64,000 nt of DNA from Propionivibrio dicarboxylicus. GTDB lineage: Bacteria > Pseudomonadota > Gammaproteobacteria > Burkholderiales > Rhodocyclaceae. The notes beneath the pieces are model-generated. The model was not told the DNA's origin. It saw only the letters and a program-made list of their open reading frames with translations, and did no database searches. The translations under genes and the position numbers were made by a program. This document shows, piece by piece, positions 17,519-26,231 of the stretch. How positions within the stretch are numbered: position 1 is the first letter of the stretch; each line of letters starts with the position of its first letter. The DNA lies in the NCBI GenBank assembly GCA_945902805.1, contig CAMDMZ010000018.1, positions 1-64,000 of the forward strand, in the 5' to 3' direction.

Positions 17519-18385
17519 CTAAATGCCCTTCATCTTGATGGGTGCTTCGACATGATGCGGCTCGTCGAGCAGCCCGCCCATTGCATAGCCGAAGTACTTC
17601 TCAACCTCTTCGGGAGGAACGTTCTTCGGCGGCACATACCAGACCGACGGAATGGTGCCGAAGTCTGGCCGGTACTGGCGCCTCTCGTTGGTGTTAATGA
17701 CACGGTGGGTTGCCTTCAGGCTCGTCTGCGGATCATAGACTTTGGCGCCAAGATCCGGATCGCGGATCATCTTCGAGATGGTGCTTTCAGGATCCATCAG
17801 ATTGCCGAAAATTCGTATCTTGCCGACGCAACTCCTTACACACTGGGGTTCACGCCCCTGTTCCAATAAGGGAAAGCAGAACATGCACTTGTTCGATTTC
17901 TTGGTTACCGCGTTGTAGTAGATCTTGTCGTAGGGACATGCCTTGACGCAGTTCTGAAATCCCTCGCAGGTGTTCTGGTCGATCAGCACAACGCCATCTT
18001 CGGTCTTGTAGATCGAACGCGTCGGGCAGGCCGGCAGGCAAGCAGGATTGGCGCAGTGGTTACACGGACGCGCCAGGTAAAACTGCCAAAGTTTTGGAAA
18101 TTTTCCCTTGGGAGTGTCCTGGTAGAGGTTAGAAAAACGGTAGTCCCAGTCCGCCGGATTTTTGCTGGCGTTCTTGCGCGGATACTTGCCGAAAGGCTGC
18201 GTCGACACGCTGTTCCAGTACATGTCCTCCTGTCCGGGATCGCTGGTCCAGGTTTGCTTGCACGCCATGGTGCAGGTATGACATCCGATGCATTTGTTGA
18301 TGTCGATGAGCATGCCCCACTGAACGCGGTTGCCGTAAATCGGATTGGGCTGGCCGTAATATTTTTGCCAAAGAGCTTCAGACAT
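17519..18385 (-). CDS. Fe-S electron-transfer (beta) subunit of (per)chlorate reductase-like enzyme
   Basis: A 288-residue ferredoxin-like subunit with four cluster motifs: C32/C35/C38/C42, C108/C111/C116/C120, C140/C146/C150, and C167/C170/C182/C186. The third set has three Cys ([12 protein letters not shown]) with Phe where a fourth ligand would be, as in NarH/PcrB-type subunits that hold a [3Fe-4S] cluster. It is shorter than PcrB or ClrB (about 330). It has no signal peptide and should be exported with the Tat-tagged alpha subunit. RBS GAGGAGAA. It links the cytochrome c to the Mo subunit. Confidence 0.88.
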   Translation of the reverse strand: MSEALWQKYYGQPNPIYGNRVQWGMLIDINKCIGCHTCTMACKQTWTSDPGQEDMYWNSVSTQPFGKYPRKNASKNPADWDYRFSNLYQDTPKGKFPKLWQFYLARPCNHCANPACLPACPTRSIYKTEDGVVLIDQNTCEGFQNCVKACPYDKIYYNAVTKKSNKCMFCFPLLEQGREPQCVRSCVGKIRIFGNLMDPESTISKMIRDPDLGAKVYDPQTSLKATHRVINTNERRQYRPDFGTIPSVWYVPPKNVPPEEVEKYFGYAMGGLLDEPHHVEAPIKMKGI

Positions 18386-18400
18386 GGCGATTCTCCTCGC

Positions 18401-20944
18401 TTAGGATTTCTTGACTTCACACAACTGGTCAAAGTGGCCGGAGACCGGCCCCCAGACGTTCGGAATGAAGTAGATCTCGTGGATGGGGTTGATTGCGTTA
18501 TGAGTTAGCGCATTCCAGTGGCCCTCGCGAATCTGGTCCCGTTGCCAGCCGAAGTAGATAAGCACAGCACCGGGCGGTACCGACTCGCGCAGCTTGACCT
18601 TCGCCTTGACATAGCCGTTCGGGTTGAATGCCGTCGCCCAATCTCCCGCTACCAGTCCGCGCTTGGCGGCATCGACGGGGTTGAGTTCCAGTAGTGGCTG
18701 ACCGATGTCGTCGAGTTTCAGAATATCCGTCGTGGTGCGCCAGGAAGAGTGCACGCTCCACCGAGTATGGCGGGCGTGATACACCATGGGGTACTTTTCG
18801 TACAGCGGATTTCGCTCTTTTTTGGCTTCTGCCCAGACCTTCGAAGGCCCGTAAGGTGTGGCCTGACGTGGCTCCTTGTGGACTGGTAGTTGCTCCCCAT
18901 ACTCGATGAAGCGATCTTCGTCCTTGTACAACTCCTGTCGTCCTGACGCTGTCTTGAACTTCTTTTTACCTTCGATTTCCTCGGTAAAAGATGCATAGGG
19001 CGAACTGGGCAGATTGACGCGAATGCAATGCTCCTTTTTCAGACGCTCGAAGGTGATGCCCTTGACCTGAGGACCACCTGTTTCAAGCAAGAGTTCGATC
19101 GCCTGCTCCGGACGATTGAACTTGAATATGTCAGCAGTCCCTAGCCGCTTACACATCTCGTGATAAATCCAGATGTCGGTCTTGGCTTCGAACATTGGCT
19201 CCAGGCCGCCCTCGTGCAACTGTATGTAGGGATGTGCAGGCGTTGTCGCGATGTCGTAGGGCAGTTCGAACCAACTCACCACCGGCAGGACGATATCGGC
19301 CAGTTGCGCCGTCGTACTCATCTCGATTTCTGGCGAAACAATCAACTCGATCTTCGGTAACACATTGCGCGTGAGGTTGCTCTGATCAGACGCCTCGCCG
19401 AGCAGATTGCCGCCAGCAGCCCAGATGACGCGAACCTGTCGCCATAACTTCTCCTTGTTCGCCATGGTTTCGGTTGGTCCGTTAACCACGTAGGCGGTAT
19501 CGAGCGGGACAGCCAGATGGCGTTCGCCGGGCTTTCCTCCCTCTTTCTTTGGGAAAAAGTATTCGGTCGGATTCAGACGCATCAGGTATTGGCCTGCCCA
19601 AGGGCTGACGCCACCGCCTTGGCGACCGATATTGCCCGTCAAGCATCCGAGTTCGATGACCGCACGGCCGATCAGGTCGCCGTGATACCAGTGATTAATG
19701 CCTGTACCGGCCCAGATACTCGCTGGTTTCGCCGAGGCATACTCTACAGCGATACGCTCAATGTCCTTGGCCGGCACGCCGGTGATGTCCGAAACCGTCT
19801 TGGGGTCGTAGTCTTCGAGCTTTTTCAGAAGCAGCGTATGCGCGGTAGAGCAACTGACTTTCTTGCCATCCTTGAGAACGATATCCCAAGTGCCTGTCAG
19901 TGCTGCTTTGTCGCTGAAATAGACATCAGGTACAGCCTTGCCTGCTTGCGAATCGTAAACCATGAAGCCTTTTGCATCGCCGTCGGCAACAACATCAGAC
20001 GCTTTGAGATACTTGTTGTTATCGCCACGAACCAAGAGTGGGCCGCTCGTCGTCCGGCGCAGATGCGCCTCGTCGGCCAACCCACGTTTGACTACAACGT
20101 GGCACATACCAAGCGCCAAGGCACCGTCGGTGCCAGGACGAACTCGAACCCACTCATCGACCATGCTTGCCGTCGGGTCAAAGTAGGGAGCGATATAAAC
20201 CAGCTTGACGCCTTTGGCGCGGATGTCGGTGAAGAAATGGGCGTCCGGCATGCGAGTCTGGGCAATGTCCGAACCCCAGATGATGGCGTATTTGGTATTG
20301 AGAATATCCTTGAATTCGTGCTCTTCAGTTTGCACATTCCAAGTGATCGGATGAGCCAGGGGCAGATCACCGTACCAGTTGTAAAAGGTGCCAATGCCGA
20401 AACCGTTGGAAGCAGCAAAGCGGAAACCCGCGCCTTGCTTGGCGATACCCGTTGCGGGTACCGGGGGATAGATCCAGATCGTGTTCTGACCATACTTGGC
20501 CGCGACACGCTTTATTTCGCTGGCAATGAAATCCAGCGCTTCGTCCCAGGAAATGCGCTTCCACTGGCCCGCACCGCGCGGACCGACCCGCTTCATCGGG
20601 AATTTGATACGGTTGGGAGAATAAACGCGTCGGTGGTAGGTGGCGCCTTTCATGCATCCGCGTGGGTTGTACTCATCATCGGGATAGTCAAGAGGTTGTT
20701 CGACACGCTTTACCAATCCGTCCTTGATCACGACGTTCCAGGCGCATGAGCCCGTACAGTTCGGCATATTGATGCTGCGAACGATCCGTTCGCCCTGAAA
20801 CAGATTCCGGTAACCATCTTCCCAAGGTCGATCCTTACGTTCGATCAAGGCGGCAAGCGCCGGCTTACTTAGAGAGAAGGGTAGTCCAGCGGCGGCAGCG
20901 ACCGAAAGGCTGCCTTTAATGAAGTCGCGACGACTGATTGTCAT
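18401..20944 (-). CDS. Mo-bis-MGD catalytic subunit, type II DMSO reductase family, probable (per)chlorate reductase
   Basis: An 847-residue periplasmic molybdoenzyme. The Tat signal SRRDFIK is at residues 4-10. The FS0 cluster region has C63, C67 and C97, but the position four before C63, His in NarG, PcrA and ClrA, is Asn59. The type II Mo ligand is Asp193 in WYGDLP. Phe187/Tyr188 and Trp419 (HWYHGD) match, as I recall them, the aromatic gate of PcrA (F164, Y165, W461), which ClrA lacks. Co-operonic chlorite dismutase makes perchlorate/chlorate the best substrate; archaeal-type nitrate reductases share some of these motifs, so nitrate cannot be excluded. It is shorter than PcrA/ClrA (about 910-930). 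Confidence 0.85.
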   Translation of the reverse strand: MTISRRDFIKGSLSVAAAAGLPFSLSKPALAALIERKDRPWEDGYRNLFQGERIVRSINMPNCTGSCAWNVVIKDGLVKRVEQPLDYPDDEYNPRGCMKGATYHRRVYSPNRIKFPMKRVGPRGAGQWKRISWDEALDFIASEIKRVAAKYGQNTIWIYPPVPATGIAKQGAGFRFAASNGFGIGTFYNWYGDLPLAHPITWNVQTEEHEFKDILNTKYAIIWGSDIAQTRMPDAHFFTDIRAKGVKLVYIAPYFDPTASMVDEWVRVRPGTDGALALGMCHVVVKRGLADEAHLRRTTSGPLLVRGDNNKYLKASDVVADGDAKGFMVYDSQAGKAVPDVYFSDKAALTGTWDIVLKDGKKVSCSTAHTLLLKKLEDYDPKTVSDITGVPAKDIERIAVEYASAKPASIWAGTGINHWYHGDLIGRAVIELGCLTGNIGRQGGGVSPWAGQYLMRLNPTEYFFPKKEGGKPGERHLAVPLDTAYVVNGPTETMANKEKLWRQVRVIWAAGGNLLGEASDQSNLTRNVLPKIELIVSPEIEMSTTAQLADIVLPVVSWFELPYDIATTPAHPYIQLHEGGLEPMFEAKTDIWIYHEMCKRLGTADIFKFNRPEQAIELLLETGGPQVKGITFERLKKEHCIRVNLPSSPYASFTEEIEGKKKFKTASGRQELYKDEDRFIEYGEQLPVHKEPRQATPYGPSKVWAEAKKERNPLYEKYPMVYHARHTRWSVHSSWRTTTDILKLDDIGQPLLELNPVDAAKRGLVAGDWATAFNPNGYVKAKVKLRESVPPGAVLIYFGWQRDQIREGHWNALTHNAINPIHEIYFIPNVWGPVSGHFDQLCEVKKS

Positions 20945-20991
20945 GATGATTCCCCAGCGTATTTGTGATTGTCAGGCCATCCTGAACTATC

Positions 20992-21024
20992 GAACAACAC
21001 TGGCACATCCTGCCGGTGTTGTTC
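20992..21024. promoter_or_regulatory. Hairpin between cld and the catalytic subunit gene
   Basis: GAACAACACTGGC (20992-21004) pairs with GCCGGTGTTGTTC (21012-21024) with one wobble and a 7-nt loop. No T run follows on the minus strand, so an mRNA-stability or processing element that sets cld apart from the reductase genes is more likely than a terminator. Confidence 0.5.
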
Positions 21025-21039
21025 GTAATCCAAACTGCC

Positions 21040-21903
<864 letters not shown>

Positions 21904-21985
21904 TCAAGAGAAGAATTGGTCTGCGGAAAACAATTTTCCGGACTCGACAACTGCGCACACTTTGCACCTCGTGAAGTCCTGTATA

Positions 21986-21999
21986 TTGATATAAATCAA
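21986..21999. promoter_or_regulatory. Perfect FNR/ANR-type box in the cld/sigF divergent region
   Basis: TTGATATAAATCAA, an exact TTGAT-N4-ATCAA match. The centre is 113 bp from the cld start and 95 bp from the sigma factor start. If it acts as a class II activator leftward, transcription of cld would start near 21951, leaving a leader of about 70 nt. This fits anaerobic induction of the reductase operon. Confidence 0.75.
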
Positions 22000-22041
22000 G
22001 GAAATGGAGGAATTGTTATGGTTATATTTTCGCTGCGTGCT

Positions 22042-22067
22042 GTAACCAAAATGCGCTCTGCAACGAA
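22042..22067 (+). promoter_or_regulatory. SigF-type ECF promoter (probable autoregulation)
   Basis: GTAACC at 22042-22047, exactly 16 bp, then CGAA at 22064-22067. This matches the GTAACC-N16-CGAA motif I recall for Caulobacter SigF, whose anti-sigma partner is NrsF, the same pairing as here. It predicts a start near 22073 and a leader of about 15 nt before the GTG at 22088. I saw no second match in the window. Confidence 0.7.
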
Positions 22068-22087
22068 AGCTGAATAGGCGTGCAAGC

Positions 22088-22624
22088 GTGAGCGCAGAGC
22101 ATTTGCAGGGGTTGCTGTTTCGGGGGCTGGAAGGAGATTCTCGGGCTTATCGGGAATTTCTTTCGGGTCTGGGCGGTTATCTGAGGGCGTTTCTGATGCG
22201 ACGGCTGTCCGCGATGCCCGATGATGTGGAAGACCTTGTTCAGGAGTCACTGCTTGCCATTCACAACAAACGTCACACCTACAACCGGACACAACCGCTG
22301 GGCGCATGGGTACATGCAATCGCAAAATACAAACTGGTGGATTTCCTCCGTGGACGCGGCATCCGGGAATCGTTCAACGACTCGCTGGAGGATATAGGTG
22401 AGTTGTTTGCGTACTCCAATGTTGAAGCGGCGGAGGCCCGCAGGGACATCATGAAACTTCTCGATCAACTACCTGAAAAGCACAGGATGCCGATCATCTA
22501 TACCAAACTGGAAGGACTATCCGTCGAAGAAGCTGCCGATAAATCCGGAATGTCCGAATCCGCGATCAAGGTCGGCGTACATCGTGGCTTGAAAAAACTC
22601 TCTGCCATGGTGAGTGGCAAATGA
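22088..22624 (+). CDS. sigF: ECF sigma factor, SigF-like
   Basis: A 178-residue extracytoplasmic-function sigma factor. Region 2 is at about 25-95 (with [21 protein letters not shown]), region 4 at about 120-175 ([17 protein letters not shown] recognition helix). It starts with GTG at 22088 and overlaps the downstream anti-sigma gene by 4 bp. In Azospira a SigF/NrsF pair beside the perchlorate genes drives a methionine-sulfoxide repair response to hypochlorite; the same role is inferred here. A SigF-type promoter lies just upstream. Confidence 0.88.
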   Translation: MSAEHLQGLLFRGLEGDSRAYREFLSGLGGYLRAFLMRRLSAMPDDVEDLVQESLLAIHNKRHTYNRTQPLGAWVHAIAKYKLVDFLRGRGIRESFNDSLEDIGELFAYSNVEAAEARRDIMKLLDQLPEKHRMPIIYTKLEGLSVEEAADKSGMSESAIKVGVHRGLKKLSAMVSGK

Positions 22625-23262
22625 AGACTGACGATCTGATCAGTATGCTGGCAACTGGCGCCAACCACGAATCGGCAGGCTCCGCGTGGCGCAGGCTGAT
22701 GCTTGGCATTGGATTGGGGATGATCGGTTCTACTTTCCTGATGGTGAAAGCCATACCTGTCAATCCCGCGCTCGGAGCCGTAATCCAATTACTGGAGTTC
22801 TGGGAAAAGCTTGGGTTTGCCGCAAGTATTGCGGCGATATCCTTGCTACTTGTCATTCGACTTTCCCAACCCGGTGTGCGCGTCGGGAAAGCACTTCCGG
22901 TGCTGATGTCTCCTATTCTGGCGATATGGATCCTTGCCGGGATTGCGTTTGCGGGTGCCGAGCCCGGACACCGAGCGGCACTGTTCTTCGGCAATACCTG
23001 GAAGGTGTGTCCCATCCTTATAGCAATGCTCGCTACGCCTGTATTTGCAACGACTCTTTGGGGGATGCGTGAACTCGCGCCCACCCGGCTCAGGCTGGCC
23101 GGCGCTGCGGCCGGTATGTTTTCCGGAGCCGTCGGTGCAGTGGTGTACTGCTTTCATTGCCCTGAACTCGACGCACCATTTATCGCTTTATGGTATCTAC
23201 TCGGAATGTTGATTCCCGCTGTAACCGGCGCCTTAGTGGGTCCCAGACTGCTTCGCTGGTAG
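22621..23262 (+). CDS. nrsF: NrsF-family (DUF1109) membrane anti-sigma factor
   Basis: A 213-residue protein with six predicted membrane segments (first around residues 25-45, [20 protein letters not shown]; last [19 protein letters not shown]). NrsF proteins hold the sigma factor at the membrane and release it on oxidative or chlorine stress. A Cys pair CFHC (about 178-181) lies in a loop and Cys128 in KVCPILIA, possible redox switches. Its start overlaps the sigma gene by 4 bp (ATGA), so the two are made together. It is the last intact gene of the island on this side. Confidence 0.88.
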   Translation: MKTDDLISMLATGANHESAGSAWRRLMLGIGLGMIGSTFLMVKAIPVNPALGAVIQLLEFWEKLGFAASIAAISLLLVIRLSQPGVRVGKALPVLMSPILAIWILAGIAFAGAEPGHRAALFFGNTWKVCPILIAMLATPVFATTLWGMRELAPTRLRLAGAAAGMFSGAVGAVVYCFHCPELDAPFIALWYLLGMLIPAVTGALVGPRLLRW

Positions 23263-23323
23263 AGTCCGACGAGGGAATCGGGGCCGTCGGGCTCACTTTG
23301 CCATGGGCGGCTAGATCCGGGGC

Positions 23324-23512
23324 TCGCTCGACAACACCATCGGTCAGACAGTGAATCGTGCCGCCGAGTTTCTGGTGCATCCGTTCGATCTAGCTGGCGT
23401 GGCGGTATTCATCTCTGTCGGACATCGCGTCGCGGCTGTTTAGCGACCGGCGGCGCTGGGCGCAATGACGGGAATTACGCTGCGCAGCTTGGGTCACTTG
23501 CTCCTGACCTGA
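23324..23512 (+). pseudogene. Decayed 3' fragment of a Gate-domain gene (right island flank)
   Basis: Translates to a segment closely matching the last 60 residues of the intact gene at 15130-16068 (NRAAEFLVHPFDLAGVAVF, then GHRVAAV, then a TAG stop at 23441-23443 where the intact gene has Phe, then RPAALGA through LRSLGHLLLT and the normal TGA). There is no start and no N-terminal part. Similarity continues past the stop through AGCAGTAACTATATGTTTTTT to about 23589. The stretch 23263-23323 between nrsF and this remnant shows nothing. It marks the right edge of the island. Confidence 0.85.
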
Positions 23513-23609
23513 GTATCCGTCACCTTGCCTATGCATCCACTTGGCCCATACCCCCCCAGCAGTAACTATATGTTTTTTATAATATAATTATATTCTTATT
23601 TTTCAAAAA

Positions 23610-23623
23610 TTGATTCGGATCAA
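23610..23623. promoter_or_regulatory. Perfect FNR/ANR-type box upstream of the octahaem cytochrome
   Basis: TTGATTCGGATCAA, exact TTGAT-N4-ATCAA, 128 bp before the cytochrome start. If activation is class II, the transcript would begin near 23658. The region before it (23560-23605) is very AT-rich. Confidence 0.75.
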
Positions 23624-23750
23624 GGAATCTGCCGTTTCAGCCGAGTATTTTCCGTCAAAGTTACAACCACGAAGTTGCAATGGTTTTCACTTCAAATGTA
23701 CATATCAGAGTAAGTTGATTTCGTCGCAATTTTCTAAAGGGGAGGGGAAT

Positions 23751-25259
23751 ATGCACACGAATAAAATGGTGCGAAGCGTGCTCAAGCTGCTGGCGCTTGG
23801 ATCCGTGCTTTTTGGGTTCAACGCCTCAGCGCAGCCGCCGGCCAAATCGGCGGAAGAAAAGGCGATCGGCCAGGCCTGTATCAAGTGCCATGCCGACGAA
23901 TCGCCGGGCATCGTTGGCGAATGGAAGAAGAGCGGCCACAACGGCAAGAAGCAGGTCGTCGATTGCTACGACTGCCACAAGGCCAAAGAAGGCGAAAAGT
24001 GGGCCTACAAGCACGAAAAGCATAACGGCAAGGACCTCTTCATCACCAGCATCCCGACACCGAAGACCTGCGCGACCTGCCACAAGGAAGAAGTCGCCCA
24101 GCAACAACCCTCACACCACGCCAGCGCGGGAAATATCTTAGGATCCCTCGACAACATCATGGGTGAAGTGATTGGTGGACCGGCGTCGGTGAATGCTGGC
24201 TGCCTGCAGTGTCATGGCGGCAAGATCGAACTTGACCACCGCGGCAAACCCACGCCGGAAACCTGGCCCAATACCGGTATCGGCCGCATCAATCCGGATG
24301 GTTCGCTGGGTTCCTGCTCCGCCTGTCACGGTCGCCATCGCTTCTCGGCTGCCCAAGCCCGCACGCCGGATACCTGCGGCAAGTGCCACATGGGGCCGGA
24401 TCATCCACAGATGGAGGTCTATAACGAATCCAAGCACGGCATCCTGTATCGCGCCCATGTGGATGAAATGAATCTAAAGTCGAAGAAGTGGGTTGCCGGC
24501 GTCGATTACACCGCCGCACCGACCTGCGCCACCTGCCATATGAGTGCGACGCGCAAGCAAAAGACTACGCACGATGTTGGCGAGCGGATTTCCTGGACGC
24601 TGCGTCCGCCCATCTCCCAGAAGCTGAATATGGTGCGCTTGGATAACGGCAGCGAGTATGACGTGCCTGAAGGCAGCCCGATCCCGAAAGTGGGCGACGT
24701 TGACAATTCGGCGAAGGGCAAGGGTGCCAAGGTCAAGGAAGTCCTGACCTGGGAAGATCGTCGTGGCAAGATGAAAAACGTGTGCTTTGCCTGCCACGCC
24801 TCCGATCAGGTCAAGGGCCACTACAAGCAGTTTGACGACGTCGTCAATCTCTATAACGACAAGTTCGCCAAACCGATTGCAGCCGCCATGAAGGACCTAG
24901 TTGCCAAGGGCTACATCACTGCCGCGCCATTCGACGACAAGATCGAATGGACCTGGTTCGAGATATGGCACCACGAGGGTCGCCGCGCGCGCCATGGCGC
25001 CTCCATGATGGGACCGGACTACACCTGGTGGCATGGCATCTATGAAGTTGCCCAGCACACCTACTTCAAGTGGATTCCGGAAATGAAGGAAGCTGTGCGC
25101 AAGAAAGATGGCAACGAAAAGGCCGCCGAGGAAATCCTCGAGAAGTACTTCAAGCCGATCCAAGGCCATGACTGGTACTTCAACGGCATCAGCAAGGAAT
25201 CGATCGAGAAGACCCGCGCCGCGTTTGAAGAGCGCTACGGCAAGGGCTCCATGAAGTAA
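23751..25259 (+). CDS. Octahaem cytochrome c of the hydroxylamine oxidoreductase (HAO) family
   Basis: A 502-residue periplasmic protein with a signal peptide (1-27, ending ASAQ) and eight CxxCH sites beginning at C43, C72, C107, C151, C189, C209, C259 and C345. The conserved HAO tail (FEIWHHEGRRARHGASMMGPDY) is present, with Tyr424 in the PDYTWWHG segment near where HAO carries its haem-crosslinking Tyr. HAO oxidises hydroxylamine; related epsilon-type enzymes reduce nitrite or hydroxylamine. The FNR box and NapC-type neighbour argue for a reductive, anaerobic role. RBS GGAGGGG. The start at 23610 is rejected because it would precede the signal peptide. Confidence 0.88.
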   Translation: MHTNKMVRSVLKLLALGSVLFGFNASAQPPAKSAEEKAIGQACIKCHADESPGIVGEWKKSGHNGKKQVVDCYDCHKAKEGEKWAYKHEKHNGKDLFITSIPTPKTCATCHKEEVAQQQPSHHASAGNILGSLDNIMGEVIGGPASVNAGCLQCHGGKIELDHRGKPTPETWPNTGIGRINPDGSLGSCSACHGRHRFSAAQARTPDTCGKCHMGPDHPQMEVYNESKHGILYRAHVDEMNLKSKKWVAGVDYTAAPTCATCHMSATRKQKTTHDVGERISWTLRPPISQKLNMVRLDNGSEYDVPEGSPIPKVGDVDNSAKGKGAKVKEVLTWEDRRGKMKNVCFACHASDQVKGHYKQFDDVVNLYNDKFAKPIAAAMKDLVAKGYITAAPFDDKIEWTWFEIWHHEGRRARHGASMMGPDYTWWHGIYEVAQHTYFKWIPEMKEAVRKKDGNEKAAEEILEKYFKPIQGHDWYFNGISKESIEKTRAAFEERYGKGSMK

Positions 25260-25273
25260 ACATCGCCCCACCC

Positions 25274-25310
25274 GAACGGCTCTCCCTCTTACGGAGAGCC
25301 GTTCTTTTTT
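25274..25310 (+). terminator. Rho-independent terminator after the octahaem gene
   Basis: Perfect 12-bp stem GAACGGCTCTCC / GGAGAGCCGTTC with a 7-nt loop followed by TTTTTT. It should separate the octahaem transcript from the TPR gene or leave partial read-through. Confidence 0.9.
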
Positions 25311-25326
25311 CAGGAGTCTTTTTTCA

Positions 25327-25884
25327 ATGAATAGACATTACTATTTGCGGCCAATCATAGGCATCGCGGTTGCGTGCTTCCTCATTAGTGGCGTACAAGC
25401 GGCGACCTCGACCGAATCTGCCATCGAACAGGGCAACCGCCTATGGGAAGAAGGAAAGCTCGAAGAGGCCCAGAAGCGCTTTGAAGACGCCGTCAAGGCG
25501 CAACCCAAATCGATCGATGCGCGCATGAAGCTCGCCGGCATCCAGGTCACGCGGTTGAATTACTCGAACGCAATCAATACCTACCGCGACGTACTGGCTA
25601 TCGATCCCAAATTCGCCAAGGCCTGGATGGGCATGGGCATGTGCTACATGCACTCTGGTGCCCGCGAAATGGCCCGCGCCGCTTTCGAGGAAGCCTTGCT
25701 GGCAGAGCCAGGGCGCAAGGCGCAACTCGAGCCGGTACTTGCGCAACTTGACGAAAAGATCGCAGCCAAGCGCGCTCAAACGGAAGCCGCTATGCCTGCC
25801 GATGCCAACCACAAGGGCAAGGCGCCGATACCGACCATGAAACCGGCCAAGCCGTCGTCGGCTCCCGCAACAGCCACGAAATAA
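25327..25884 (+). CDS. Periplasmic TPR-repeat protein
   Basis: A 185-residue protein with an N-terminal signal peptide (about 1-25, ending GVQA) and about three tetratricopeptide units (from NRLWEEGKLEEAQKRFEDAV through AWMGMGMCYMHSGAREMARAAFEEAL), then a Lys/Pro/Ala-rich tail. TPR proteins scaffold complexes; here it may help assemble the multihaem proteins on both sides. There is no catalytic motif. The following 347 bp (25885-26231) has no gene; it is AT-rich with TTGATGCACTAATCA at 26016-26030, which is not an FNR box (wrong spacing), and probably holds the promoter of the next operon. Confidence 0.8.
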   Translation: MNRHYYLRPIIGIAVACFLISGVQAATSTESAIEQGNRLWEEGKLEEAQKRFEDAVKAQPKSIDARMKLAGIQVTRLNYSNAINTYRDVLAIDPKFAKAWMGMGMCYMHSGAREMARAAFEEALLAEPGRKAQLEPVLAQLDEKIAAKRAQTEAAMPADANHKGKAPIPTMKPAKPSSAPATATK

Positions 25885-26231
25885 GGCTGCAGGGAAACTG
25901 ACCTGTTCCACCAAACCCCTCTGCAAGACCGGTTTTCCTTTTCTGGACAGAGGGTTACACCATTCTCACGACCCCGATCTGCCATCTATATTAGTAATTG
26001 ATGAAAAAATCCTATTGATGCACTAATCACAATATTTACCCTTGTCCTGCTTCCAACGCCCTGCAATAATGCATTCATAAATATATTAGCCCCAAAGGTA
26101 GAACCTATTCATGGGTGATCGGACTGGGAGCTTGGGTGCTCGTGAGTCCAGTTTGATAATGCCATTACAGTACGGCTGCTTTTTTGGGCTTTTTGTGCCG
26201 GAATCACTTGCATCCAAGAGGAAGTAGAACG

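Noticed and set aside
19517-20749. 410-codon open frame on the plus strand
   Set aside because: Antisense to the Mo catalytic subunit, whose cofactor motifs are intact; no family resemblance and no RBS.
22018-22077. Nineteen-codon frame with a strong GGAGG upstream, a possible leader peptide before sigF
   Set aside because: It overlaps the SigF-type promoter, whose predicted start lies at its 3' end, so the usual transcript would not contain it.
26016-26030. TTGATGCACTAATCA as an FNR box (and TTGATGCATAAATCA at 37100-37114)
   Set aside because: The half-sites do not match TTGAT-N4-ATCAA; spacing is off by one, unlike the two perfect boxes reported.
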